A DNA stretch of 19,712 bases from an uncultured Clostridium sp. (GCA_900551225.1 URUZ01000042.1:1-19712), one strand, 5' to 3'; shown: positions 1-7,476, numbered from the stretch's first letter. The notes: generated by a model from the letters alone, not told the origin. Program-made: numbers and translations.

Positions 1-2
1 TG

Positions 3-716
3 CCAGTACAGCGCGTGCGTCTTTCGGACCAGATTGCGGACCAGATCCGCTCCATGATTACCGGCAAACAGTATCTTGCGGGGGAGAAGCTTCCGGTGGA
101 GGCGGAGCTGGCCGCTCAGTTTGGAGTCAGCCGGATCACTGTGCGGGAAGCGGTCCGCAAGCTGGACATCATGGGCATCGTGGAAGTCCGCCAGGGGGCC
201 GGAACCTTTGTGCGGGAGATCACGCCCAACGCCTACATAAAAACGCTGCTCCCCATGCTGTCCATGGACAACAACAGCCTGAAGGATATCTTCGAGATCC
301 GTCAGATCATTGAATGCAAGTCTGCGGAGCTGGCCGCCTTAAACGCCACCCCCGAGGACCTGGCCCAGGTCAAAAAGCCGCTGTCCAAGATGGCGGAGAC
401 AGCCCGCGCGGGCAAGCTGCGCCAGTACAATGAGCTGGACGTCCAGTTCCATTACCAGGTAGCCCGCTGCACCCACAACCAGATCCTGATCACCATCCAG
501 GAGCTGCTCAGCGACCTGGTGGACGGCTCCATCAGTATGGGACTGACCCCCTTAAACGCCCTGGAACACTCAGTGATCTTCCATCGCAAAATCTATGAGG
601 CCATTGCCAAGAGGGACAGCGTCAGCGCGGCCGGCCTGATGAACGCCCACATTGAAGGTGGCGTGAACTACGCCAATAACATCATGAAGGACAACTACGG
701 AAAGGAGACCATATGA
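3..716 (+). CDS. GntR-family (FadR/FCD subfamily) transcriptional regulator, 5' end cut by window edge
   Basis: This is a DNA-binding repressor or activator of the FadR branch of GntR, a branch that usually senses a small organic acid or sugar acid. The winged helix-turn-helix spans about residues 1-70 counted from the GTG at 15, with the family core LPVEAELAAQFGVSRITVREA followed by a wing ending in GAGTFVRE. The C-terminal FCD ligand domain follows and retains the usual metal-site residues Asp142, His146, His190 and His212. The reading frame stays open to the left edge and reads PVQR just before the GTG, which fits the normal FadR N-terminus, so the true start lies outside the window and the GTG at 15 is probably internal. 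The stop overlaps the start of the AraC gene by 4 bp, so the two regulators are co-translated. The ligand cannot be read; the controlled genes may lie to the left. Confidence 0.93.
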   Translation, partial: PVQRVRLSDQIADQIRSMITGKQYLAGEKLPVEAELAAQFGVSRITVREAVRKLDIMGIVEVRQGAGTFVREITPNAYIKTLLPMLSMDNNSLKDIFEIRQIIECKSAELAALNATPEDLAQVKKPLSKMAETARAGKLRQYNELDVQFHYQVARCTHNQILITIQELLSDLVDGSISMGLTPLNALEHSVIFHRKIYEAIAKRDSVSAAGLMNAHIEGGVNYANNIMKDNYGKETI

Positions 717-1558
717 TACAGGATCTGCGGCTGTCGGGGTGCGGATTCCTGGAACGCCCTCTTCTGCCTATGAACCAGGAGCGTCTGTTTCATCTGTTTT
801 ATGTGTTTGACGGCAGCGGGCTTCTGACTGTGGACAGCTCCAGCTGGCCCTGCGGCAGGGACAGCCTGTTCTTTTTCCCATCCCTTGAGGTAGCCCTTCC
901 GCAGCCTGTCAGCAGGTCCCGGCTGACAATCCTCCACCTGTCTTTTACATGCACTTCCCACCACATGGTGCGGGAGCTTGTAAAGCTGCCTCACAACCTC
1001 CCCTCCCCCGCCTGGGCCAGGGACCTGTTCCTGGCAATACTCCAGGAATGCAGCCTGAAACCAGCATTTTACACAGACCTGTGCTCTTTATATCTGGAAC
1101 AGCTTCTGGTTCCGGCCATGGTAAGCCGTTCCAGGGACAGCGGCACCTGTTCTCCGGCATTTCCTACCCGGGGACTTACTGGCTCTTCCCTCCCGGCCTC
1201 TTCACCGAACGTTCTCTCCTCCCCATCCCTGAACGCAGTCTGCGCCCATGTGGACCGGCATCTGGGGGAAGATCTCTCCCTGCCCGTTCTATGCGATATT
1301 GCCCGGCAAAATCCCCGGCAGCTGGGCAGACTGTTCCGCCGGGAATTCCACCAGTCAGCCGTGGAGTATATCTCCAGCCGCAGAATCTCCAGGGCCAAGG
1401 AACTGCTGTATTTCTCCTCCTGCTCCGTCACGGAGATTGCGGAGCAGTGCGGCTTTAAGAGCGTCCATTATTTCAGCAGAGTGTTCAAGAAGAAAACCGG
1501 CCGCTCCCCGGCAGATTACCGCAGGAACTGCCTGGGAGCTATCATCAGCCGGCATTAA
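713..1558 (+). CDS. AraC-family transcriptional regulator
   Basis: This 281-residue DNA-binding regulator has a C-terminal AraC/XylS double helix-turn-helix at about residues 172-272. The second helix-turn-helix contains the signature SVTEIAEQCGF followed by HYFSRVFKKKTGRSPADYR. The N-terminal part (about 1-135) has the hydrophobic and aromatic spacing of an AraC-type cupin sensor (for example FHLFYVFDGSGLLTV), but the ligand is unknown. Residues 137-172 form a Ser/Pro-rich linker that looks disordered and is longer than usual. The start at 713 is supported by AAAGGAG six bases upstream, and it overlaps the stop of the GntR gene as ATGA, so translation is probably coupled. No terminator is visible after it, but a consensus promoter follows for the next gene. 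The family call is secure; the regulated genes are not identifiable here. Confidence 0.92.
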   Translation: MIQDLRLSGCGFLERPLLPMNQERLFHLFYVFDGSGLLTVDSSSWPCGRDSLFFFPSLEVALPQPVSRSRLTILHLSFTCTSHHMVRELVKLPHNLPSPAWARDLFLAILQECSLKPAFYTDLCSLYLEQLLVPAMVSRSRDSGTCSPAFPTRGLTGSSLPASSPNVLSSPSLNAVCAHVDRHLGEDLSLPVLCDIARQNPRQLGRLFRREFHQSAVEYISSRRISRAKELLYFSSCSVTEIAEQCGFKSVHYFSRVFKKKTGRSPADYRRNCLGAIISRH

Positions 1559-1564
1559 CTGTTC

Positions 1565-1593
1565 TTGACTTTCCTTCCGCAAAACTGTAAAAT
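1565..1593 (+). promoter_or_regulatory. Housekeeping promoter for the MATE gene
   Basis: TTGACT at 1565-1570 and TAAAAT at 1588-1593 are separated by exactly 17 bases, close to the vegetative sigma consensus. Transcription would start near 1600, leaving a leader of roughly 55 bases before the MATE start. This allows the efflux gene to be expressed independently of the GntR-AraC pair. Confidence 0.72.
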
Positions 1594-1603
1594 AGTGAAC
1601 ATA

Positions 1604-1618
1604 TGTGCTGTATGCACA
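1604..1618. promoter_or_regulatory. Possible operator: TGTGC-N5-GCACA inverted repeat
   Basis: A perfect 5-bp inverted repeat (TGTGC, spacer TGTAT, GCACA) lies just downstream of the predicted start point of the MATE promoter, where a repressor would block transcription. It is short and could be chance. The adjacent GntR or AraC protein are candidate binders by proximity only. Confidence 0.3.
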
Positions 1619-1656
1619 AAGGATAGGTTACACAAGATAAAGGAGTATGAAATTCT

Positions 1657-3009
1657 ATGACACAAGAGAACAAAATGGGCACAATGCCCATCAACCGTCT
1701 GCTGCTGTCCATGTCCCTGCCCATGATCATTTCCATGCTGGTCCAGGCCATGTACAACATTGTAGACAGCATTTTCGTAGCCATGATCAGCCAGGAAGCC
1801 CTGACTGCGGTATCCATGGCATTCCCCATCCAGAACCTGATCATTGCGGTATCTGCGGGGACCTGCGTGGGCGTCAATGCCCTGCTGTCCAGATCCCTGG
1901 GCGAGAAGAACCAGGAGATGGCTGATCTGGCTGCTTCCAACGGCGTGTTTCTGGCGTTTCTGGGCTTTGTGGCCTTTGCGCTGTTCGGTATGTTCGGAGC
2001 CAGGATCTTCTTCGAGAGCCAGACCAACAATGAACAGATCATCAATTACGGCGTCCAGTATCTCCAGATCTGCTGCATCTTAAGCTGCGGTATCTTTGGG
2101 GAAATGATGTATGAGCGCATTCTGCAATCCACAGGACGCACCATCTACAGCATGATCACCCAGGGCACCGGCGCAATCATCAACATTATACTTGACCCCA
2201 TTCTGATCTTCGGCCTGTTGGGCTTTCCCAAGCTGGGAATCCAGGGCGCTGCCGGGGCCACTGTGTTCGGTCAGATCGTGGCCATGCTTCTGGCCATGTA
2301 TTTCAACCACGCTAAGAACCATGACGTAAAGGTACATTTTAAGGGCTTTAAGCCCCATGGCAGGACCATCCGCCTGATCTATGCCGTGGGCGTCCCTTCC
2401 ATTATCATGCAGTCCATCAGTTCTGTGATGACCTTTGGGATGAACAAGATCCTGATCACATTTTCGGAGACCGCGGTGGCGGTGTTCGGCGTATACTTTA
2501 AGCTTCAGAGCTTTATCTTTATGCCCATCTTCGGACTGAACAACGGCATGATCCCCATTGTGGCCTACAACTACGGCGCCAGGCACAGAAAGCGCATCAT
2601 GGCTACCGTGCGCCTGAGCATCTACATCGCAGTGGGCATCATGCTGGCAGGCCTGGTGATCTTCCAGCTCTTCACCCCGGACCTGTTAAAGATGTTCCAG
2701 GCAGACGAACACATGCTGGCAATCGGGGTTCCGGCCCTGCGGATCATCAGCCTCAGCTTCCTGTTCGCAGGCTACTGCATCATCGTGGGCTCTGTGTTCC
2801 AGGCCCTGGGCAACGGCGTATACAGCCTGCTGGTGTCCGTGGCCAGACAGCTGGTGTGCATCCTGCCTCTGGCCTACATCTTCGCAACCCGCCTGGGCCT
2901 TCACGCAGTCTGGTACTCCATCCCCATTGCGGAGCTTACCTCCGTGGTGCTGACCACCCTGCTGTTCCGCAAAATATATGTGGAGAAAATCCGGGTTTTA
3001 GATAATTAG
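1657..3009 (+). CDS. MATE family multidrug efflux transporter
   Basis: This 450-residue polytopic membrane protein has the size and about 12 hydrophobic segments of the MATE (NorM/DinF/MepA) family, which export cationic drugs or metabolites in exchange for Na+ or H+. The N-terminal half carries the typical start PINRLLLSMSLPMIISMLVQAMYNIVDSIFV (read in segments from residue 10), and the repeat in the second half has the usual internal similarity, including a VPSIIMQSISS segment near residue 248. The start at 1657 is preceded by AAAGGAG; an ATG at 1647 is in another frame. It has its own promoter upstream. The NYN ribonuclease gene follows closely without a terminator, so the two are probably cotranscribed. 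The substrate cannot be predicted from sequence. Confidence 0.94.
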   Translation: MTQENKMGTMPINRLLLSMSLPMIISMLVQAMYNIVDSIFVAMISQEALTAVSMAFPIQNLIIAVSAGTCVGVNALLSRSLGEKNQEMADLAASNGVFLAFLGFVAFALFGMFGARIFFESQTNNEQIINYGVQYLQICCILSCGIFGEMMYERILQSTGRTIYSMITQGTGAIINIILDPILIFGLLGFPKLGIQGAAGATVFGQIVAMLLAMYFNHAKNHDVKVHFKGFKPHGRTIRLIYAVGVPSIIMQSISSVMTFGMNKILITFSETAVAVFGVYFKLQSFIFMPIFGLNNGMIPIVAYNYGARHRKRIMATVRLSIYIAVGIMLAGLVIFQLFTPDLLKMFQADEHMLAIGVPALRIISLSFLFAGYCIIVGSVFQALGNGVYSLLVSVARQLVCILPLAYIFATRLGLHAVWYSIPIAELTSVVLTTLLFRKIYVEKIRVLDN

Positions 3010-3017
3010 ATTTTTGA

Positions 3018-3022
3018 AAGGA
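3018..3022 (+). promoter_or_regulatory. Ribosome binding site that decides the NYN gene start
   Basis: AAGGA lies one base before the ATG at 3024 but seven bases before the in-frame ATG at 3030. Normal spacing therefore favours 3030, giving a protein two residues shorter than the longest frame. Confidence 0.6.
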
Positions 3023-3029
3023 AATGCAT

Positions 3030-3569
3030 ATGACCTGCGAATATCTCCTTGTGGACGGCTACAATATTATATTTGCCTGGCCGGAGTTAAAGGCGCTGGC
3101 CGAGGTGAATCTGGATGCCGCCAGAACCAGGCTCCAGGACATCCTGTGCAATTACCAGGGCTACAAGAAATGCAAGGTGATCCTGGTATTTGACGGCTAC
3201 AAGGTCAAGGGGAATCCGGGGGAGGTAATTGCGTACCACAACATCCATGTGATCTTCACCAAGGAGGCTGAGACCGCGGACCAGTACATTGAGAAGGTGA
3301 CCCAGCAGATCGGCCGTCGATTCCAGGTAGCTGTGGCCACCTCAGACAAATTAGAGCAGATCATTATCATGGGCAAAGGCGCCATGCGCCTGTCCGCCAG
3401 GGACCTGCAAAAAGAGATCTCAGAGACAAACGATGAGATCCACACCCGCCATCTGGAGCGGACCCCGTCCCGGAAGAACCGGCTGTTTGACAATGTGGAC
3501 CCCCAGTTGTATGCGTATCTGGAGAGCATACGGCTGGACCGGGGGAATTCGAAAAAGAAAAAGCAGTGA
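3030..3569 (+). CDS. NYN-domain (YacP/Rae1-like) endoribonuclease
   Basis: This 179-residue cytoplasmic protein belongs to the YacP (DUF901) group of the NYN/PIN nuclease fold. In Bacillus subtilis this family includes Rae1, which enters the ribosomal A site and cleaves mRNA. Visible features are the N-terminal LLVDGYNII strand with its conserved Asp, the LVFDGYKVKG segment, the acidic motif KEAETADQYIEK, and ATSDKLEQ followed by GAMRLSARDL. Together these supply the clustered acidic residues expected for metal binding. The C-terminus is basic (KKKKQ). In many Firmicutes the gene sits near cysS and rlmB; here it follows a MATE pump by about 20 bases and seems to share its transcript. A strong hairpin terminator follows. 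The family is secure; the Rae1 function is inferred by homology. Confidence 0.88.
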   Translation: MTCEYLLVDGYNIIFAWPELKALAEVNLDAARTRLQDILCNYQGYKKCKVILVFDGYKVKGNPGEVIAYHNIHVIFTKEAETADQYIEKVTQQIGRRFQVAVATSDKLEQIIIMGKGAMRLSARDLQKEISETNDEIHTRHLERTPSRKNRLFDNVDPQLYAYLESIRLDRGNSKKKKQ

Positions 3570-3579
3570 GATGCAGCAA

Positions 3580-3626
3580 AAAGCTCCCGGCATTCAGCAC
3601 AAATCATGCTGAATACCGGGAGCTTT
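3580..3626. terminator. Bidirectional hairpin terminator between convergent genes
   Basis: A 20-bp stem with one imperfect pair (arms 3580-3599 and 3607-3626, seven-base loop) lies between the ends of the NYN and VOC genes. The imperfect position is C-A in a plus-strand transcript but G-U in a minus-strand transcript, and five U residues follow on the minus strand. It should therefore terminate minus-strand transcription best and may serve both genes. Confidence 0.85.
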
Positions 3627-3646
3627 ATTGTACGCATCTCAGCCCT

Positions 3647-4015
3647 TTACCGCTCCAAAATATGGATGGCAAAGCCGCCGATCTCGCCCTCAAAGTAGGT
3701 GAACTTGCAGGTTCCGTCCTCCTTAAACTGTTTGGTCTCAGGGATGGACTTCATGCCGCGCTCCTCAAAGTAACGGATCGCTGCCTCACAGTCATTGACG
3801 GAGAAGCCGATATGTCCGTTTGTCCCGCGGCCGTTCTCCTTCATGATCTCCACCAGCTCCCCATTGAAATAGGATACGGGCGTCTCCCGGATGGGAAGGC
3901 CCATCAGGGTCAGGAATTCGTTGGCCCACACGCCTCCCTCGGCTGCGTTTGCCGCGTTGATTCCAATGTGGGCTACCTTCATGTCAAATAATTCCACTGC
4001 ACTTTTTTCTGCCAT
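3647..4015 (-). CDS. VOC-superfamily (glyoxalase-fold) protein
   Basis: This 122-residue protein has one vicinal-oxygen-chelate unit made of two beta-alpha-beta modules. The first starts at KVAHIGINA and the second at GHIGFSVNDCEAAIRYFEE. Candidate metal ligands are His16, His68 and a Glu near the end (Glu109 or Glu111). The start at 4015 is supported by GGAGG nine bases upstream. The family covers glyoxalases, dioxygenases, epimerases and resistance proteins, so the reaction is open. The opening resembles, from memory, VOC domains attached to KDPG/KHG aldolases in related clostridia, but no aldolase gene is next to it and this needs a search. It lies 25 bases downstream of the SIMPL gene on the same strand, so the two are probably cotranscribed. 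Confidence 0.82.
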   Translation of the reverse strand: MAEKSAVELFDMKVAHIGINAANAAEGGVWANEFLTLMGLPIRETPVSYFNGELVEIMKENGRGTNGHIGFSVNDCEAAIRYFEERGMKSIPETKQFKEDGTCKFTYFEGEIGGFAIHILER

Positions 4016-4040
4016 TTCTCTGGTCCTCCAAAATTGTCCT

Positions 4041-4820
4041 TTATTTTACTGAATAGTTCAGCCGAACGGTTATGTTGGCTGTCTTAAACCTGGAACTGAT
4101 GTCAAATGAGCCGCCGTAGCTGTAGGACTCTGTCCCTGAATTAGCGGCGGTGATCTGGAACACGCCCAGGCTGGCGTTCAGCAGCTGACCCGTCTGTGCG
4201 CCGCTGCCCTGGGCCACCAGGTCAATGCGCTCCTTTGCATTGGCCGTGGCCTTGGAGATCAGATCCAGCTTCATCTCGTCCAGCTTGCTGTAGTAATATT
4301 CCGGGTGGTCGGATTCCAGCACTACCCCGGATTCAATCAGCTTGGTGATGTCCCGTGAGATATTCTCCACTTTATCCAGATCGGAAGAGGACACGGTCAT
4401 GCTCTGGGTCAGGTCATAGCCGTCCTCCACATCCCCCACATACCGTCCTTCCTCATCGTACATGGAGGTATAGGTCTGGGAAATGCTGACCGAGCTGAAT
4501 ACCATCTCATCCTCAGACACTCCGTTCTCCTTCAGATATTCTTTGATCAGGTCCCCGTCCTTCTTAATCACGGAGTAGGCTTCCTTGGGCGTGCCGCCGT
4601 GAACGGAGTAGCTTCCCCTCCACACGATCATGTCCGCCTCAAAATCCACGCTGGCTGACCCTGTTGCCGTGATTCCGCCGCCCACTGCGCTCTTCTTGTA
4701 GGTCACCAGGCCATTCGTCAGAATTGCCGCGCATATGACCGCACATATGCCTGCTATCAACGCAATAATAATCGGTCTGCAGGACAGAAGGCCGCCGTTC
4801 TTTTTACCATTTTCTTCCAT
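4041..4820 (-). CDS. SIMPL-domain (DUF541) membrane-anchored protein
   Basis: This 259-residue protein has a short basic cytoplasmic N-terminus, one transmembrane or uncleaved signal segment at about residues 16-38, and an extracytoplasmic SIMPL domain (about 48-259). The domain opens with GGGITATGSASVDFEADMIVW, the usual entry strand of the family, and ends with the terminal beta strand ANITVRLNYSVK. SIMPL proteins (E. coli YggE, B. subtilis YwhA-like) have been tied to oxidative stress and signalling, but no reaction is established. I start it at 4820 because AAAGGAG sits five bases upstream; a longer open frame to 5054 would overlap the divergent cyclase gene and its promoter. The gene is divergent from the cyclase and probably cotranscribed with the VOC gene. 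Confidence 0.88.
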   Translation of the reverse strand: MEENGKKNGGLLSCRPIIIALIAGICAVICAAILTNGLVTYKKSAVGGGITATGSASVDFEADMIVWRGSYSVHGGTPKEAYSVIKKDGDLIKEYLKENGVSEDEMVFSSVSISQTYTSMYDEEGRYVGDVEDGYDLTQSMTVSSSDLDKVENISRDITKLIESGVVLESDHPEYYYSKLDEMKLDLISKATANAKERIDLVAQGSGAQTGQLLNASLGVFQITAANSGTESYSYGGSFDISSRFKTANITVRLNYSVK

Positions 4821-4825
4821 ATAAT

Positions 4826-4832
4826 CTCCTTT
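4826..4832 (-). promoter_or_regulatory. Ribosome binding site fixing the SIMPL start
   Basis: On the minus strand this reads AAAGGAG, five bases before the ATG at 4820. It decides against the longer open frame that begins at 5054. Confidence 0.75.
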
Positions 4833-4865
4833 GCTGCTTGTTGTTCCATTCCGCCAAGTATCCAC

Positions 4866-4871
4866 ATTATA
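4866..4871 (-). promoter_or_regulatory. Candidate -10 box for the SIMPL-VOC transcript
   Basis: A perfect TATAAT is read on the minus strand 46 bases before the SIMPL start. The hexamer at 17 bases spacing (TTCCAC) is a poor -35 match, so the promoter may need an activator or a different spacing. Confidence 0.5.
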
Positions 4872-4927
4872 CCACAAATGCCAGGTACGTGGAACAGTTA
4901 TATCTGCTTTTATGAAAAATACCTGGC

Positions 4928-4956
4928 TTGCCCTAATCTTCACTTCATTGTATAAT
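4928..4956 (+). promoter_or_regulatory. Promoter for the GGDEF gene
   Basis: TTGCCC at 4928-4933 and a perfect TATAAT at 4951-4956 are separated by 17 bases on the plus strand. The predicted start point is near 4963, about 30 bases before the cyclase start. It faces away from the SIMPL promoter, so one short region serves two divergent transcripts. Confidence 0.75.
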
Positions 4957-4992
4957 AAGTAGGATACCATTCCGCCCAGAAAGGGATGCAAT

Positions 4993-7476
4993 ATGAACAC
5001 GCAGCGTTTACGAAATATATTCACATTTTTTATTTTTACAACCTTGATCTTCATTTTGGTTCCGGCCCGGCTTTCCCTGGCGGACCCTTTGAATGACCAT
5101 ACAGTGCGGGTAGCTTATCCCATCCAGACAGGGCTGACAGATAAGGACAAAACCGGCCGCTATTTTGGCTACACGTATGAATATCTGGAAGAGATCGCCC
5201 AGTACACCGGCTGGGACTATGAGTTCGTGGAGGTTCCCGGAACCATAGATGAAAGCCTGGAAACCCTGATGGGAATGCTTAAAAATGGGGAGATTGACCT
5301 GATGGGCGGGTTACTCTACAGCACCGCCACTGGACAGACCTTTGATTTCTCCAGCCACAGCTACGGCACAGCGGAAACCATTCTCCAGGTAAGCTCCGAC
5401 ACCGACAGAGAGATTATAATTAATTCCCAGATTCCCCAGACTATGCGTATAGCCGCCCTTTCTAACAGCATCCGTCTGAAACAGGAGCTGGAGGACTACT
5501 TTGCCATGAACCTGGTCACTCCTGTCTATGTAGACTGTGACACTGAAGAGGAACTGCTGGCTGCCCTAAGAGAAGGGCGGGCGGATGCCATTCTCAACAC
5601 CAGCATGAATTACATTCCCGGGATGCGCACAATCGCCCGTTTCGCCTCCAAGCCATTTTATTTTGTCACCACCAAAGGGGAGAACGCGGAACTCATGTCC
5701 CAGCTGAATTCAGCCATCATGAGTATTGACCGGGCCAATCCCACATTTTCCACCACATTGTATGAGAAGTATTTTGCACCGCCTGTGACTTCCCTGACCT
5801 TCTCCCAGGAGGAGTTGGACTTTATCCGGAATTCCGCTCCCCTGAAGGTGGGTTTTGTGGAGAATCAGCCGCCCTACCAATATATCAGCACAGACGGGAG
5901 CCTCTGCGGTATTTCCCTGGACCTGCTGAACTACATTTCTGAGAAAACCGGCCTGACCTTTGAGATTGTGACAGCGGATACGCCCCAGAAGCTTTTGGAT
6001 ATGGTGGAGGAGGGGGAACTCCAGCTGGTGACCGGGATGCCCTACAATTATGACCTGGCCAGAGCCAGCCATCTGGCCATGACCCAGCCATATATCAACT
6101 CCCTGTATATTCTGCTGATGAACGGCAATGGAGATGTCAACAGCCCTGAAAAACCTCGTTATGCGCTGACAACCTACTCCTCATTCACAGACAGCAGCGC
6201 GGGAGAGCTGCTGCACTATGCCACCATTGAACAGTGTATCAACGCCCTGGTTGAGGGGGAGGCGGACTACGCGTATGTGGACACCTACTCCGCCCACTAT
6301 TATATGAACAAGCCGGAGTACAGAGGGCTGAAGCTGGTTCCGCAGACCTCCGATCCACGCAGCCTCTGCTTCGGGATTGTCAAACCCGGGCACCAGCTGC
6401 TGCTGTCCATCTTCAACAAAGTGATATTTTCCATTCCGGAGACTACTAAGCAGCAGATTATCAACCAGAACACCCTGGTCAGCCAGCCTCTGACCCTGTT
6501 CTCCCTGATCCGGGAGAATCCGCTGCGCTCCATTATGATCATTGTGGCCGTGTTTACGCTGATTATCGCAGTGCTGCTGTTCTTCCTGCGCCAGAGGGCG
6601 CTGATGAGCAGGAAGATGGCCCTGGAGCTGAAGAAGCATTTCCGGGTATATGCCCTGGTCAATGAGTATTTCTTTGAGTACGACCTGCGCACCGGCCACC
6701 TGGTACTGTCCGTTCCGCCGGAATATGACGGAGAGCCCAAACTGGAGGAATATGACAGGAAACGGCTTCTCGCCACCCCGGGAGGACAGCGTTTTATCGA
6801 AGCGATCACCTCCGGTGACGGTATGCTGGAGCTGGAGCTGACGCTCACGGACCAGAAGGAGCACTGGATACGTCTGGCGGTAGAAACCATCTGTGACGGC
6901 TCGTCTCCAGCCTATGTAATCGGCCGGGTCAATGTCATTGACGATGAAAAGCGCATACAGGATGACCTGCTGCAGAAAGCGCGTCTGGACAGCCTGACAC
7001 AGCTTTACAATGCCCAGACCTGCCGGACCATGGTTGCAGAGAGCCTGGGCCAGCTTCCCCAGGGACAGCTGGGCGCTCTGATCCTGTTGGATATCGACCA
7101 TTTTAAGGACATCAACGACACCTACGGCCATCTCAGCGGGGACAAGGCCCTGACCATGGTGGCAGGACTGCTGCGGGCCAACTTCCGCGCCCAGGACATC
7201 GCAGGCAGGCCCGGCGGGGATGAATTCACAGTTTACCTGCCCAGGATCAAGGATCTGGAGGGCCTGGAAGCCAAATGCGCCCTTCTCTGCCGTAAAGCCA
7301 GTGAACTGGATCTGGCCGGCCTCCGGCCGCTGACAATCAGTGTGGGAGCAGTCCTGTCCTGCAGCGGGGATTCCTATGAGGCCCTGTACGAAATGGCGGA
7401 CCAAGCCCTTTACCGTTCCAAAGCGCAGGGACGAAACCGGTATGAAATTGCGGACCGGCCGGAACTGCGGCGGTGA
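4993..7476 (+). CDS. Membrane diguanylate cyclase with two tandem PBPb sensor domains (SBP_bac_3 x2 - TM - PAS-like - GGDEF)
   Basis: This 827-residue sensor-enzyme should make c-di-GMP from two GTP. An N-terminal signal segment (about 8-30, with SLA before a possible cleavage) is followed by two family-3 solute-binding-like domains at about 37-262 and 283-500. The second opens APLKVGFVENQPPYQYI. One transmembrane helix follows (about 513-532), then a PAS-like region (about 548-645), then a GGDEF domain (about 655-820). The active site is intact: LDIDHFKDINDTYGH for metal and guanine, GGDEF at 741-745, and an inhibitory site RAQD at 732-735 five residues earlier. No EAL or HD-GYP domain follows, so it should only synthesise. 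AAAGGGA lies six bases before the start. A bidirectional terminator follows. The external ligand (amino acid or similar) is inferred from the fold only. Confidence 0.93.
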   Translation: MNTQRLRNIFTFFIFTTLIFILVPARLSLADPLNDHTVRVAYPIQTGLTDKDKTGRYFGYTYEYLEEIAQYTGWDYEFVEVPGTIDESLETLMGMLKNGEIDLMGGLLYSTATGQTFDFSSHSYGTAETILQVSSDTDREIIINSQIPQTMRIAALSNSIRLKQELEDYFAMNLVTPVYVDCDTEEELLAALREGRADAILNTSMNYIPGMRTIARFASKPFYFVTTKGENAELMSQLNSAIMSIDRANPTFSTTLYEKYFAPPVTSLTFSQEELDFIRNSAPLKVGFVENQPPYQYISTDGSLCGISLDLLNYISEKTGLTFEIVTADTPQKLLDMVEEGELQLVTGMPYNYDLARASHLAMTQPYINSLYILLMNGNGDVNSPEKPRYALTTYSSFTDSSAGELLHYATIEQCINALVEGEADYAYVDTYSAHYYMNKPEYRGLKLVPQTSDPRSLCFGIVKPGHQLLLSIFNKVIFSIPETTKQQIINQNTLVSQPLTLFSLIRENPLRSIMIIVAVFTLIIAVLLFFLRQRALMSRKMALELKKHFRVYALVNEYFFEYDLRTGHLVLSVPPEYDGEPKLEEYDRKRLLATPGGQRFIEAITSGDGMLELELTLTDQKEHWIRLAVETICDGSSPAYVIGRVNVIDDEKRIQDDLLQKARLDSLTQLYNAQTCRTMVAESLGQLPQGQLGALILLDIDHFKDINDTYGHLSGDKALTMVAGLLRANFRAQDIAGRPGGDEFTVYLPRIKDLEGLEAKCALLCRKASELDLAGLRPLTISVGAVLSCSGDSYEALYEMADQALYRSKAQGRNRYEIADRPELRR

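Noticed and set aside
4821..5054. N-terminal extension of the SIMPL gene to 5054
   Set aside because: It would overlap the start of the divergent cyclase gene and its promoter, and the ATG at 4820 has an ideal ribosome binding site.
6181..7404. Long open frame antisense to the cyclase gene
   Set aside because: It lies wholly opposite a gene with clear domains, has no ribosome binding site and reads as a low-complexity mirror of GC-rich codons.
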